NCBI RefSeq assembly: GCF_048771995.1
Contig: NC_133024.1
Coordinates: forward strand, 9,126,001-9,190,000
DNA from: Taeniopygia guttata
Lineage: Eukaryota > Chordata > Aves > Passeriformes > Estrildidae
Length of the DNA stretch: 64,000 nucleotides
Reading direction: 5' to 3'
Part shown: positions 1-11,632 of the stretch, one piece after another
Numbering within the stretch: the stretch's first letter is position 1
Layout: each line of letters begins with the position of its first letter
Translations under genes and position numbers: made by a program
Notes under the pieces: model-generated
Databases searched by the model: none
The model's input: only the letters and a program-made list of their open reading frames with translations
What the model was told of the DNA's origin: nothing

Positions 1-3000
1 TAATGGAGTATCATACTTAAAATCTGTGCATAATGTGTCAGCAAAGAAAATTGCAGGTGTTTTGATGTTTTAAAAGCCAGCAGAAGTGCCTCATAAATCG
101 GTATTTTAATAAGTTAGGTAAGCTGGGAGCAATAATTATAATTTTTATTTTCCCATGAAGCTCAAGCAATGTCGAGGTACTCATCTGTATACTCACTATA
201 CTTATGCGTGCACTAAAATGCAATTGGAATTGTTCCCTTCATACATAGCAAAGAAAAATGTTATTATTTAAAAAAAAATAAGTGAGGTACATGAAACTTT
301 TTATTTTCTGTGACTGAAAGAAGCTAGCCAATATATAAGTACATGACTTGTTTTGCACCAAAGGAAGAAAGTTAATCTTCCCAGCCTAACACAAAAGGGA
401 AGGAGCACTCCTTCTCCTTGAAACATGGTTTGACCTATCTGGAACTGTAAACAGTAATAATAGTAACAATAATAGTAACCATAATAGTCTGAAACAAAAT
501 TTTAAAAAAAGAAAAGACAGTGTATCTGGACTCCCCTTACTGAATCTTCTGGTTGTCCATACATTCCTGTGTGTGTGAATTTGGTTCTACCAACATTGCT
601 GAGCTTTCAAAATGCCCTTTATAAAATAAAGTGTTGAAAAGCAGATTTTTAAAATGTTGTTTTTATATTAAAATTATGTGTCAGAATCCCAGTCACTGAG
701 GCAATTTATTTCTTCCTAATTCTGTCCCCATTGAGTTACCACATACCCAGGCAGTAATTGCCTCCATTGAGTGCTGCTTACTGGAAAGCATCAGCAACAG
801 CATGAATTCCTTGCATTTTCTTTGTACATCTTCATGTTTTCAGTTCTACTGTGATGTCAAAAATCACTCTACTTTCATGACAGGAAGGATGTAGTATTTG
901 CCTCAACTGCACTTTTCGTGGGAGCAACCATCAGTCTTTTCAGCTATGATTTTCCCCACCAATCCATATGTTCCTTGCAGTGTGTTTTCCCAGCCCCAGA
1001 CCTTCCAGGCTGGAGGAAGCCCTGGAGTTCTCTCCCTCCCATTGGCATTTGCTCCAGCCCTGGGCTCTGTCACTCAACCCTGCTGGTGACAGCTGTGCCC
1101 TGGTGAAGGCATTGGAGAGGTGTTCCCTTCAAAGGAACTAACGGCTCCCTTTCTTCTTTGCTGCTCAAAGGGGTTTTTTTGCCTCTAGAGGAAGGGTTTG
1201 AAGTGTGGGTGTTTTGGTTGCTTTTTATTCATTTTAAAGTATCCAAATATTCATGTAGGAACTGTGTTGTTTCGGGGGCAGGTTACTGGCTGATAAAATA
1301 CCAGCACTGATCTTTGATTTTTTTCTAAAGCAAATTTTGCTGCTAAAGAGCTGAAAAGATGAGCAAAGGCTTTCAGTTCAGTCACTCTAATTCTTTCCGG
1401 GGAGTGGGAAGTGAGAAATAGACCTTATTTATGAATGCTACTGATCAAAAGAGATAAAACTAAACCTTAGTTATTAGTAAAGTCTAAAAGAACTCCTATG
1501 TATTGATTCATTGTTATGAACAAAACGTTCAGAAGCCACAAAAGACAGGTAGATGTTGTGACATCCCCCTGGAAATAAGACTCCCTCAAGCATCAAAATG
1601 CTTTTAATGCTCGTTGGTGGTGGGTTGATGTGCAGAATGCTTTTTCATTGGGGAAAAAACCATCCACCCTCTCAACTTCACGTTTAGCAGCCTTGCTTTT
1701 GGTATGAAAGGCATTTGGCAAGTGAACCCATTACAATAATCAGGAGTGCTGCTCTAACAACTGCTGTCAGGCAAAGATCTGCTTCTCTCTCTCTCCTCCC
1801 TTCCTACTCCTTTACTTAACAGCTGGATTCAGTGAACAGACTCAAGCTGTAATAAATAACACTTAAAGACACTGGCACTCGAGGGGATGGCCTTCAACTT
1901 CCACATTTTCCTGTCTCTTCTGAAATAAAATTTAAAAATAATTGACTCTGATTTTGCATTCCAAGTAGTGACATGAATAAAAAGCATAATTGCTAAACAC
2001 ATGCTTACTGCTTTAATTGCCAAGATATAGCAGGGTGGAAAATCCCCATCCAGTGTGACTGCAGCTGTATCATCATGGTTTATTCTTACAAAGTAATGAA
2101 ATAACTTATAATGTGCTTTGTGTGTGTGTGTTTGGCTCATACAAGACTACTGGTACAATTATTTGGGAATAAAAACCCTGCTCTCACAAAATAGTTGGAC
2201 TACTCTAGTAAATATGTTCAGATTCACTTATGTATTTGAACTCTGTCCATTTACAGATTGTGGGCTTATTCAACATGTGGTTTTTGGCTAAGCACTGATT
2301 CCAAAATTGGTATCTCTGAGACTAATTAAGATCATTAGCATACTATTGAACATTTTCAAAACAATGTACTTGAGACCAAAATTTGATTTCTGTATTCCCT
2401 GAAGGTTTATTTGTGGTTTTGCTTTCCATTTGGAAGTGGAGCCAAGGTCACAGAATATTTCAATAACCTACAGTGGATGGCTGCTAAATGTCATTCCCTT
2501 GAATACAATTACAACTTAAAAAAAAAAAAAAAGTGCATTGTCCATTTGCTCTAAATGCATCTTTGATGGATGCTTCTGTATCTTTGTGAAAGATTTTTGC
2601 CCCCTCCCCTCCTCTATAACTCAATTGGATGAAGTCTTACATAGCTGTAATAATCAATGGTGATATAAAATCAATTAGAAATTGGTCTGGCATTATGAAA
2701 CTTAGATTCTGGGTCAGATCTAGGTAGGAAGTAACCAAAGTTCTTAACCTTGTACACTACAAAGTGTTCAAGGGCTAATTTCCACTCAAAAGCATGATTA
2801 TAATTGTAATTATGCAGTACTATTACAGAAGTATAACTATTTTTGACACAACTCCGATCGAATCTTAATTTTAAAGATAAGCAATTGGAAAAAGGTGAAT
2901 GACCCCTTAGTTCATCCTGATTATCCAATACTTTATTTTGTACTCATGTCTTATATCACAATGATGGGTCTGCTCTTATTTGTCACATCTGTTTTCTGTG

Positions 3001-3537
3001 TCAGAAATCCTTCAAATGGGGCAACCCCTTTGGGCAAGTAGAATGCAAATCTGAGTTTTAAGTTGAGGCTGACTGGGGGAAAGAAAGGTGTTAGCAAATG
3101 TGCTTTTAAAAAGAAAATGTGATTCACAGTAGTGATGGTAGTGATTTGCTTATAGGTTTGATTAGAGATGTTACATTTACAGCCTGTTCTCCATCCTCCT
3201 CTCATTTTGTTGACACATTTATACCTCATACATACTAAAATTGTTCACTAAAATCCTGATTCTGCTGAAGTCACTTCCAAAATACTAACTAATTTCAATG
3301 GGACAAATATTCACAGGGATAGAGAAGAAAGTTCATTGCTCTAATTAATCTTCCTAACTCAATTACAGGAGGTGATTTTCTGCTTTTTTTTTGCTACCTA
3401 TCAGTAATAATATATTCAAAATCCCAAACTAAACCACCACCACCAATAACAACACCCAAACCAAGAAAAACCCCATAAGCTGTCCAGAAAGATAGACCTA
3501 CAGACTAGGGTGACTCTTTTGTGAATGTTCTTGCATT
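1..3537. other. Intergenic AT-rich DNA, no gene seen
   Basis: I see no coding exon, RNA gene or recognisable transposon here. The open frames are short (about 100 codons or fewer), overlap on both strands and match no family I know. The only repeats noted are a short GT run near 2118-2131 and a 15-base A tract at 2518-2532. A slightly GC-richer patch at about 980-1110 has no clear identity. The segment lies upstream of the CpG-island promoter and could hold distal regulatory elements, which sequence alone does not show. Confidence 0.6.
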
Positions 3538-3742
3538 GAATCATAGAATGACTGAGCAGATTGGGTGAGAAGGGAACATAAAGATCATCTTGTTTCAATC
3601 TCCTGCCAAGGGTGGAGACACTTTCCACTAGATCACATTTCCCAGAGCTCCATCCAAGCTGGTCTTGAACACCTCCAGGGCTGGGGCATCCACAAATTCT
3701 CTGGACAACCTGTGCCAGGGCCTCACTGCCCTCACAGTAAAT
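3538..3742 (-). mobile_element. CR1 LINE fragment, 3' end, antisense
   Basis: The stretch opens with the CR1 3' terminus in reverse (GAATCATAGAATGACTGAG), followed by a diverged form of the block around 'AAGATCATCT'. It then shows the antisense 'CCAGGGCTGGGGCATCCAC' block and 'CTGTGCCAGGGCCTCACTGCC', ending near 'CTCACAGTAAA'. This order matches the last ~200 bases of avian CR1 on the minus strand. It is 5' truncated and diverged, with no coding capacity. Confidence 0.88.
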
Positions 3743-6631
3743 AGTAGGGACTATATGTGTTTTAAAAGACTACACAGCAATTGTTACATAAAGGTGAGCA
3801 TTTCCTCTTTAATCTGAGCAGTGAGCTGTTGGTACCTATGCCATTTTCCCATCTAAACCCTCTTCCTTTAAGAAGACTTGAGAAATAAATGCTACTGCTC
3901 CCAAGTGGCAGAACCATAATGGTAGTAATTCCCTAGATTTTATTTCCCTTTCTCTCTATTTTGTATTACCAGTTCTATTTTGCTTCAACACAAATGAAAG
4001 TAAAAAAAAAAAAAAACAAAAAAAAAGCCATCTACTTATTTCTGTTTAGGTGATATGATTAGAAATGTAGATTTTCTGCATAGTCAACAGGGAGATTTTC
4101 CTAAGGCAGTAATTCAGATGACATCGGTTGGAAGGCATGAACACCCACTTGGATGTTTACATTTTATTAGATACTTTGTACTCCTTTATTGAAACACCCG
4201 GAGAAGACAATTCATTGTTCCCTATAGTAAATAATATTTTTGAGCCTGGATTACTCCTCAGAATTCACTGCAAATTTGGTGTTGCTTAGAGCATATTTTT
4301 GGGAGGGAAGATGGTAGTTTGTAATTATGAACAAATATCTGCAGTAGTTCAGTATCTTTCTCCCTCGGGCTTTTCCTTTTCTTCACATTCAAATCTGCTG
4401 CATCTGCTTATATCATCCTAAAACCAGTTCCAAGCCAAGATTTTGAGGCACTTTCTTTGCTCTCCCACCAATCTGTTTAACTGTTTATTAAGTGTCTATC
4501 ACAACAGTCTCTTTCTTACCCTGTGCACGTATTAGGAATCATTAGCTTTGTCACTAGAGGATAAGCATCCACATGGAAAAGCTTGTAATGCACACAAGGT
4601 GCAGTCTATTGACATTACATCATATGCCTTGTTATATTACCAAAACAATTAAGTTATCTGAGTATCAACACTGCATGTACACATCACATCATTTTTAAAT
4701 CAGAGCACTTAGCAGCAAAGAAATGAATAATTAAGAACACTTAAAACTTATGCTGCCCACAAAGTAAGTACATTATTCTTCTCAAGACTTTTACCTTAAT
4801 AGACTATAAGCTCTTCAATGAAGGCAGATTTTTGCTGTTGCTGCCCCATACTTGTCTGTATCTTACATAAGAGGACCCTGTGTGCTCTGTAGTAAAAGTG
4901 GAGGAGGCCAAAGATATCTTGTCTTAAGAATATGTTCATGCATCTTGTAATTTTAATTCCATTCTAAGCTGGTCATTATTCAGTCCTTGATAATTTCTGA
5001 TCATAACTGCTTGGCCCTTTAATTTTGATTTTTCACTCTCTGAGAAAAATTTTTGTCTGGTGGAAACTACAGTGAGACTTGCGCCATGTCAGAGCAGTGC
5101 CACCCACACTGCCAGGTGGCTTTAATTGCCCTGTAAAATGAGCATACCAAACTGGACACTCCCCTAAATGAGCTTCCTGGCTGGGAATAAGTGGCTAGCC
5201 CAGGGCAGCAAAGCAAGTCTTCTCTGCCACAGCAGGATGTCATACATTGCTTTGTGCAGTTGGTCCCATTCAGTTCATGACTCTTGCCACCAGCATTTTA
5301 GCTCTCCTTCCATGCTCCATCTCTCAGGCCATCTGTACAGCAAGGTGACTTCTGAGTGTGAAACCATAGCAGCCTGAGTTTTGACACAGTCACATCCATA
5401 GTCATGGATCAGTACTGGATATGCTCCAAGACACTTCCACTGAAGAGTCCTGTGTCTTTGTTGCACAATCTGTGAGGAGCCTGCTTTCAGGCTGTTGTTG
5501 GGGAAACTTGGACCAGGCAATTTTGTGTGTTGCCACTCTAAAACCATTCTTCTAAACTTATGTTACTGTCTACATCTCAGATCCTGAGATTTCAAAGCCT
5601 GTCTTTCCTTCAGTTTTGCTCCATTTTGCAAAATGTTGTAAATGCCTGACACTGGGATTTGTCATATGTATATGTGTGTCTCTCCATGTGTGTGTATGTA
5701 CATATATATAGGTAAAATTTTTTCTTAGCTAACAAAAGGAAGCTCAGTAGAAAAAGAAGACATTTTAGAATGTACATTAAACAGTAAACACCTTGGGAAG
5801 GCTGTGAGGAAATTGCATGTATTTAAAATTGAATATATATACTAAATAATTATTTAATTACTTTAATTACTTCCATCTGTCCAGCCTTCCATACTCTCTT
5901 CCATTTCCACAGCTACAGTTTGTATTTTCATGCCATACAGGTGTGCAGAAAAGGCATGCATATAAGTAGATAAAATAAATGTTGATGGACTGAAGGGTCA
6001 TGCATATTGTTTTTAAGAAAACCTTACCTACTCCTTTTCTTTCTTAATCATTGATGCTTTCTACAAGTCTGCCTTTATTTTTTGTTCAATCACTAAATTA
6101 TATCTGACAAAACAGCAAGCGGTGAGTTCTTTTCGTTTACATTTTTTGTGAATTATTAATAATTAAAATTTCCTTTCTCAGTGTAAAATTCTCTTTTTTT
6201 TTTCCTCAAAATTAATTCAGCAGATCTTTTTTTGACAATGTAGAACACAGCTTGTTTGTTGTCCTGGAATGCTTACTTAACATTTCATGTACTGGAGATA
6301 ATAAGCATTTAATTTCCAGAAAATTTTGTTTGCTGAGGTTTACAGAAGGCAAATACTCCCTTTTCTGCTTGAGAGCGCCTAAAGTGTGAATCCTTACCTG
6401 ACTTGCTTCATGGTCATCTCTGTGTAGATAAAAGATCTGGTTCTGTTCTTGTGGTCCTTATTGGGTGTTTCTCACAAAATTGTGCTGCTTTATTTAGGGC
6501 TATTACATTCCAATACCCATTTTCTGGAGGACCTCAAGTCATATTTTTGTGCTTGGGGAAGTGCTGTAAACACTTCAAGTATTGATAACCAAGTTGTAGC
6601 GTTATTAGGGCATTACACTTAAAGCTGTCCA
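3743..6631. other. Intergenic AT-rich DNA, no gene seen
   Basis: No exon or transposon could be supported. There is an interrupted A tract at 4002-4026 and a TG/TA-rich simple repeat at 5661-5711. Open frames are short and without recognisable domains. Confidence 0.6.
5661..5711. repeat. TG/TA-rich simple repeat
   Basis: Alternating purine-pyrimidine DNA made of interrupted TG and TA steps (TATATGTGTGTC, then ATGTGTGTGTATG, then ACATATATATA). It is an imperfect microsatellite, probably length-variable. Confidence 0.7.
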
Positions 6632-6797
6632 GACGAGCTGTGGATGCCCCATCCCTGGGAATGTCCAAGGCCAGGCTGGATGAGGCTCTGAGCAACCTGG
6701 TCTAGTGGAAGGTGTTACTTCCCATGGCAAGTGGGTTGGAATGAGATGACCTTTAACTTTCCTTTCAACCCATAGTATTCTGAGATTCTCTTGATTC
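6632..6797 (+). mobile_element. CR1 LINE fragment, 3' end, sense
   Basis: Sense-oriented CR1 tail: 'GATGCCCCATCCCTGGGAAT', then 'AAGGCCAGGCTGGATGAGGC', 'TCTGAGCAACCTGGTCTAGT' and a mutated 'CTTTCAACCC', ending in 'TATTCTGAGATTCTCTTGATT', a decayed form of the CR1 terminal octamers. It is 5' truncated and non-coding, about 400-500 bp upstream of the CpG island. Confidence 0.9.
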
Positions 6798-7181
6798 CAA
6801 GATTAAAGACAAGAAGCAAGGAGGAGGGAAAGAAATGATCTGAAGAGGAAAGTCATCCCATAGGATAAGTACATGCAGATCTGGATTCATACGGGGATCT
6901 GGCTCTATGTATGAAACATCAATCATTTCTTAACCTCTCTGTCCCAACGTCCTCAGCTGCAGAATAAGGTTAATAATATTTACCAGTCAGTGGTAGTGGA
7001 TCACTAACCTGTCTGAATGCATGCAATAAAGTATAATTTCTGTGTATTGGGAATATCAGTGATGCTTCAGGCTCTCATGACGCGATCCCTATTTTCAGAG
7101 AGTGCTGGCAAGAACCACTTGGCATATTCCCAGGAGGGATAGCGTGCCATCTTCAAAGGGTGATAAAAATTTACGATTGCA
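6798..7181. other. Proximal upstream flank of the CpG island
   Basis: This is a transition from AT-rich intergenic DNA to the CpG island. I see no exon. It may contain proximal promoter elements, but no TATA box could be assigned confidently. Confidence 0.45.
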
Positions 7182-7880
7182 ACAGCTTGCCGGGTTTTCC
7201 ATCGCCGATTCGGCAGCAGCTGCCGGGTGCCAGGGGCCGGCCGGTGCCGCTGTCCGCGGTGCTGGAGCTCCGGAGCGCCGCAACTTTCGCGCCCCGCCCG
7301 GCCGTGCGGGCACGTTTCCCGGGAGCGCGGCTCCAATTAAACTAACTCCTCCCTTCGGCTGCGGGAGCCCGTAGGAACTGGGGCCTTCCTCTCGCTCTCC
7401 ATCCGCTCCCCTTCTTTTTTCTCACCCCCTTTAGCAGACAGCGAGTGAGCTTGCTCCGCCTGGGCTGCGCTCGCTGCGGACCGCGCACCCCGGGCGCTCC
7501 AATTCCAGCGGGATCTGCCCCCGCCCTCCCCCGGCAAACTTCCCGCATCTCCCGGGACCGCGTTTCGGGGCTCCCGCCGCCCAGGTAAGAGGGGAGAGGG
7601 CAGGAGCTGAGGGATTAAAAAAGGGGATGGGGGTGGAATCCTGCGGTTCGTCCCCAGCACAGCCCGATCCGGGCCGGGGCTCGCCCGGGGGCGGGGGTGG
7701 GCGCGGCGGAGCATCCGCCCCCTTGGAGCATCCCCCGGGAGCGCCGCTGCTCCCTCGGCCGGTGCCTCCCGCCGGGGAACTTCCCCAAGTTTGGCCGGGG
7801 CTGGAGGTGGGAAAGCGGGAGAGGTCGGTGGGCTCTGGGGGCGCGGAGCCCAAGGGCAGCGGGGATAACACCTCCTGCAG
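7182..7880 (+). promoter_or_regulatory. CpG-island promoter
   Basis: About 700 bp of strongly GC-rich, CpG-dense DNA is the only such stretch in the window; everything else is CpG-poor. It carries CCAAT motifs at 7333-7337 and 7499-7503, a CCGCCC Sp/KLF-type box at 7715-7720 and a GGGGGCGGGGG run near 7687-7697. A consensus splice donor follows at 7584/7585, so the + strand is the supported direction of transcription. No obvious TATA box is visible, which fits a dispersed-start CpG-island promoter. Minus-strand initiation cannot be excluded. The long open frames here on both strands, including 183 codons at 7431-7982 on the minus strand, follow from high GC content and show no recognisable domain. 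Confidence 0.88.
7340..7584 (+). other. Exon 1, 5' untranslated (start approximate)
   Basis: The 3' boundary is well supported: CAG|GTAAGA, with the intron beginning at 7585. The 5' boundary is a guess placed just after the first CCAAT motif, since no transcript data are available. I found no ATG between about 7340 and 7584, which suits a leader exon whose translation starts in exon 2. A polypyrimidine run ending in TTTAG at 7434 resembles an acceptor. The exon could therefore start at 7435 as an internal leader exon, or transcription may simply start across this region. Confidence 0.6.
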
Positions 7881-8417
7881 AGCTGTGCTTGTCCTGGGCA
7901 TCCTCCGGAATCCTAATGCCAAAGCTAAGGCAGGAGTCCATAACGTGCTGGCATGAAGAAAGAGCGTCGGAATTTTGCTCATTTATCCTCTTTTACCTAC
8001 CATTTATTGCATCAAAATGCCAGCTATTTCAAATTATAGATCACAATACACCAAGCAGTCCAGCTCATTAAAGGTATTAGAGTGCAGTATGTGAACTGGA
8101 AATTGCACACTTCCTTTATTAATTTGGAACTAGCATAATATCTTAAATTTGGCTGAAGTTAATAGTAAGAAAAAAGTTAGGCAAGAAAGATAGTTGTAAT
8201 TAGCTTTGGCTGAAGCAATACAAATGCAAATGAGTGTGATGACACTTCAGTACAGACATGTTGCACCAAAGGAAACCCAACCTGATAAATTTAAGCTCTG
8301 TGCAACCAAGTCAAAAGGATGCCTATTTTTTTTTTCTCCTTTCTCTTAAGTTTGGATAAGTGGAAATATGTCCACCACATACCTATGTGTATAGAAAAAA
8401 CATTTATAGATAAAACA

Positions 8418-8438
8418 TCTTGACATAAAATGTCAAGA
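8418..8438. repeat. Short perfect inverted repeat
   Basis: TCTTGACAT, then AAA, then ATGTCAAGA: 9-bp perfect arms (8418-8426 and 8430-8438) around three bases. It lies deep in intron 1 and has no known role. Confidence 0.6.
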
Positions 8439-8583
8439 AGAAATAGTATTAATAAGTATTAACTTAAGATGGGTCCTAACACAGGCCTATAGGATTGCAA
8501 AAATAGGCTCTAAAATTTTTGTTAAAAATCTTGGGTCAAGAATAGGCTGAGTACCAGCCGTTAATTAATGATGTACATGTTGC

Positions 8584-8650
8584 ACATTAATGTACATTAA
8601 TGTACATTAATGATGTAACTAGTTTTGGAGTTACATGTTACATGTTACAT
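8584..8650. repeat. Palindromic 10-bp and 7-bp tandem repeats
   Basis: ACATTAATGT occurs at 8584-8593 and 8594-8603, and a third copy with one change at 8604-8613. The unit is itself a perfect palindrome. About 18 bases later TTACATG runs in tandem from 8631 (two full copies and a partial third). These are two small tandem arrays close together, probably from replication slippage. Confidence 0.8.
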
Positions 8651-9292
8651 TTCACAAGTAAATGGTGCAAATTTCACTATTTTTCTGGCTTTTTTTTTTT
8701 ACAGCTGGATATAGCAAATACACAGGTGGTTGTTTCTGCTCATTACACTTCTGTAAGCCAGAAGCACAGAGGCAAAATTGTTAAAAGTATTAATTCCCTT
8801 GCCTCCTGTCTCGTGGTGCAAGTAGGAGGTGTTTACCTGCATCTTCCCATCCAAGGCTCCATCAGCTGTGTCAATCAGAGAAATGATTGAATCATTAATT
8901 GAATGAGAGTGATTGGTATGGGCACAGGATATTCACAAGGCTGTTGCTGTAACTCACTGTTACAGTGGACATTCAGTTGACAGTCTTGGTAACATTAATA
9001 ACCTGTGTACCATTGTGGAAAACTCAGAACACCAGATGTAAAATTTCTTTTCAGTTTTTATGTAGAAATTGGGTGCAAATGTGAGTCTTTCCTCTCTTAA
9101 TTGACATTTTCCTGTGTGCAGGGGATTGCCATGTGATCTGCATGTTGCTCAAGCTACTGGAGTTCTTACAGTGTAGTTATGGTGTACTTTCTCTGAGTAG
9201 TTATATGAATTTCTGTTACACAGTGTACTCTGGCTTCAAAATGAATTAAAAAATATCTGTTCTGATGTCGAGTTCTCAAAATCAACAGAAAA

Positions 9293-9318
9293 CAGTATAA
9301 GTATATATGCTTATACTG
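9293..9318. repeat. Short perfect inverted repeat
   Basis: CAGTATAAG (9293-9301) and CTTATACTG (9310-9318) are exact reverse complements around an 8-base AT-rich loop. The position is intronic and no function can be assigned. Confidence 0.6.
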
Positions 9319-11611
9319 AAAGTCCCTTTATTTCAAAAGTCCTAAATTAGGTAGGCTGTAAACATCAGAATAAATATGAAAAAGAATCCCACAAATCCTA
9401 TTTCTTAAAGAAACAATAAGGAAAAGAAATAACATTATGGATGAAAGCCAGTTCTTGATATGTTTTTACTGAAATTTTGTAGGATTGATGTTTCCAATGC
9501 AAATTTTTTGCAGGTTCAAGTACTAGGTGGGTGTTATTACCTTCCTTTCTCCCTCCTTGACTTCTTGTTTGTGCTAAAATTAAGTTTCCCAACAGTGAGA
9601 CGTCACCAGGCTTTTTCACAAGTATCAATTGAAATCTCTTAACACGCCTACAAAGCTGAAAGCCAAGTCATCTATTTAAAGAGTGTTTTGAAGTGGTGCT
9701 TTTCTTTGTTGGTTATCTGGGCGATGGGGAAACAGTTTATCTGACACCAATTCCCTTGGAATATTTGATTTGTTTGTGGAATAACTGATCTTAATGAATG
9801 TGGGGAATTGGCATCAGATTAAATCTTTATCCATGGTTCAGCTCAATTTAAAAACAGGAGTGACTTCAGCTCCAGGGCTTTAAACATTGAATGTAGAGAA
9901 CCTGTTACAAGGTCAGCTAGAAGTTATAAGCAACAAAAAATGGCCACCTATGAAGTCTCTATTGATGAAATATTTTGTGAGAAGGACAAAGCAGTCTGCA
10001 CCTTTGCAGGGAATAAAATTCCTGGAGCCCAAATACCTGTATTTGAGTATCACAGTCACAATGTCTTGTCTCTGATCTCCTCCTACTGTATGTTTAGCTT
10101 ACTCTGAGGGAGAGAAAAGTCTTGGCAGAAAACAAAACAGAACCAGCCTTTATGAAAGACAGAAACAAGCTCTGTGGCTGCAATTGGGCCTGAGGCAGGA
10201 GTCACAGAAAAGCATAACAAGGCATCAGGGGATAAACTTAGGTAAAAGTGGAAAAATAATGGCAGTCTTTGTCCAAAAAATCCCCTCAGTCAAGGTGTCA
10301 AAATGAGACATTGCTTTTATTACACTGTACTGATGCTCAGGCATTGATTTTTCTTTTATCTGCTGGTCTGCTTCTCAATCAGCAGAATTTCTTCATCAGC
10401 TCTACCTTGCACCTCACAACTTCATGGGGTTTGACTGGGAGTCATGACTGGGCTTCTGGAAGGTAGCCTGTCCTTGGCTGTGGGAAAAACAATATTAAAT
10501 ACTACGTTGATTTTCACAGTATCATGTTTTCTTCTTTTCTAACCTGTTTTCAACCATGATTTGTAGAGTAGCTTTACTTTTTTTAATTAAGGCAGCTTTC
10601 AAAACTCTCCAACAATGCTAGTTTTTCTTTTAAACAGAAGACAAAACTCCCACAGCAATAAATGCAAACTAATAGCTGCAGAAGCATTTCCTTCCCTCTT
10701 CACCCTGTAAACAAGACGTTTCTGTCACAGAAGTACACGTAGCTAGAGCCTAGAATCAGAGATATAAAATATTGAATCAACAATGGATTTAAGGTGGCAC
10801 GTTCTCAGGAAGCTTGGTCAGAATAAAGTCCTCTTCAGGTCACAGAGGGTGAGTGTCTGCTCTTAAAGATATAAGTGTCTAGCTCTTGTGGATCAGGTCT
10901 TTAAAATCACAAGATGCAACATTGTTATGCATGGGAAAGTTATTAAAAGAATTTCTTGAGAATTTAAAATTTTTAGTCACAGTGCTTCTTATCTTACAGA
11001 AACCTAACCAGCTAAACTTTGGGGAGATCCTTTAAAAAAGATGTAAGCATAATTCCAATAAATATTAGAAGCTTCTAGACTACTCTCAAAACAATTCTTG
11101 GTAAATTATACGCTCTCTGAACATATGAAGGTATGATTGCTTGTATGGGTGGAACATTGACTGTTCTCATTCCCTGGGATTTATGCCTACTTGGATTTTG
11201 CATACTCAACATAACAGGAAAAAAAGCCCTAACCAACTGTTTCCATCTCTGTTGGTACTCTCACTCAAAAAAATTAGGTGATTTTTTTGACTTTTCCCAT
11301 TCATCACAGTTATTCTGTCCTGACTTGGTTTTTTTCAAGTCCACCACAATTAGCTTAGGTCAGGCAGGGGGGATTTACAAGAATTACTGTGCAAGCATTC
11401 CTTGTTAGTGGTAATAATGTAAAACTATGTAGTACATAGAGAACACTGCAATTTAATAACTTATTAAATAATGATCAGATTTCTTAGCCATAGTAGATGA
11501 TGCTTCACTGGAATGTATTCTATAGATCAACCTCCAGCTAATTTAGTTTTTCTAAACAGTCCTGTACAATATTATTACAAACATCTGTAACTGTACAAAA
11601 GAAAAAGGAGG

Positions 11612-11632
11612 AAAAAAAAAAAAAAAAAAAAA
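11612..11632. repeat. A tract, 21 bases
   Basis: An uninterrupted run of 21 A inside a purine-rich stretch (GAAAAAGGAGG before it, GAAG after it). It is probably a length-polymorphic homopolymer. No gene-derived sequence precedes it, so it is not evidence of a processed pseudogene. Confidence 0.85.

Noticed and set aside
7431..7982. 183-codon minus-strand open frame across the CpG island
   Set aside because: GC-rich DNA is stop-poor. Several frames are open on both strands here, the translation is proline/glycine/serine-rich with no domain, and the + strand donor at 7585 explains the locus.
11612..11632. A tract considered as the tail of a processed pseudogene
   Set aside because: No coding-like sequence or polyadenylation signal precedes it in a suitable arrangement.
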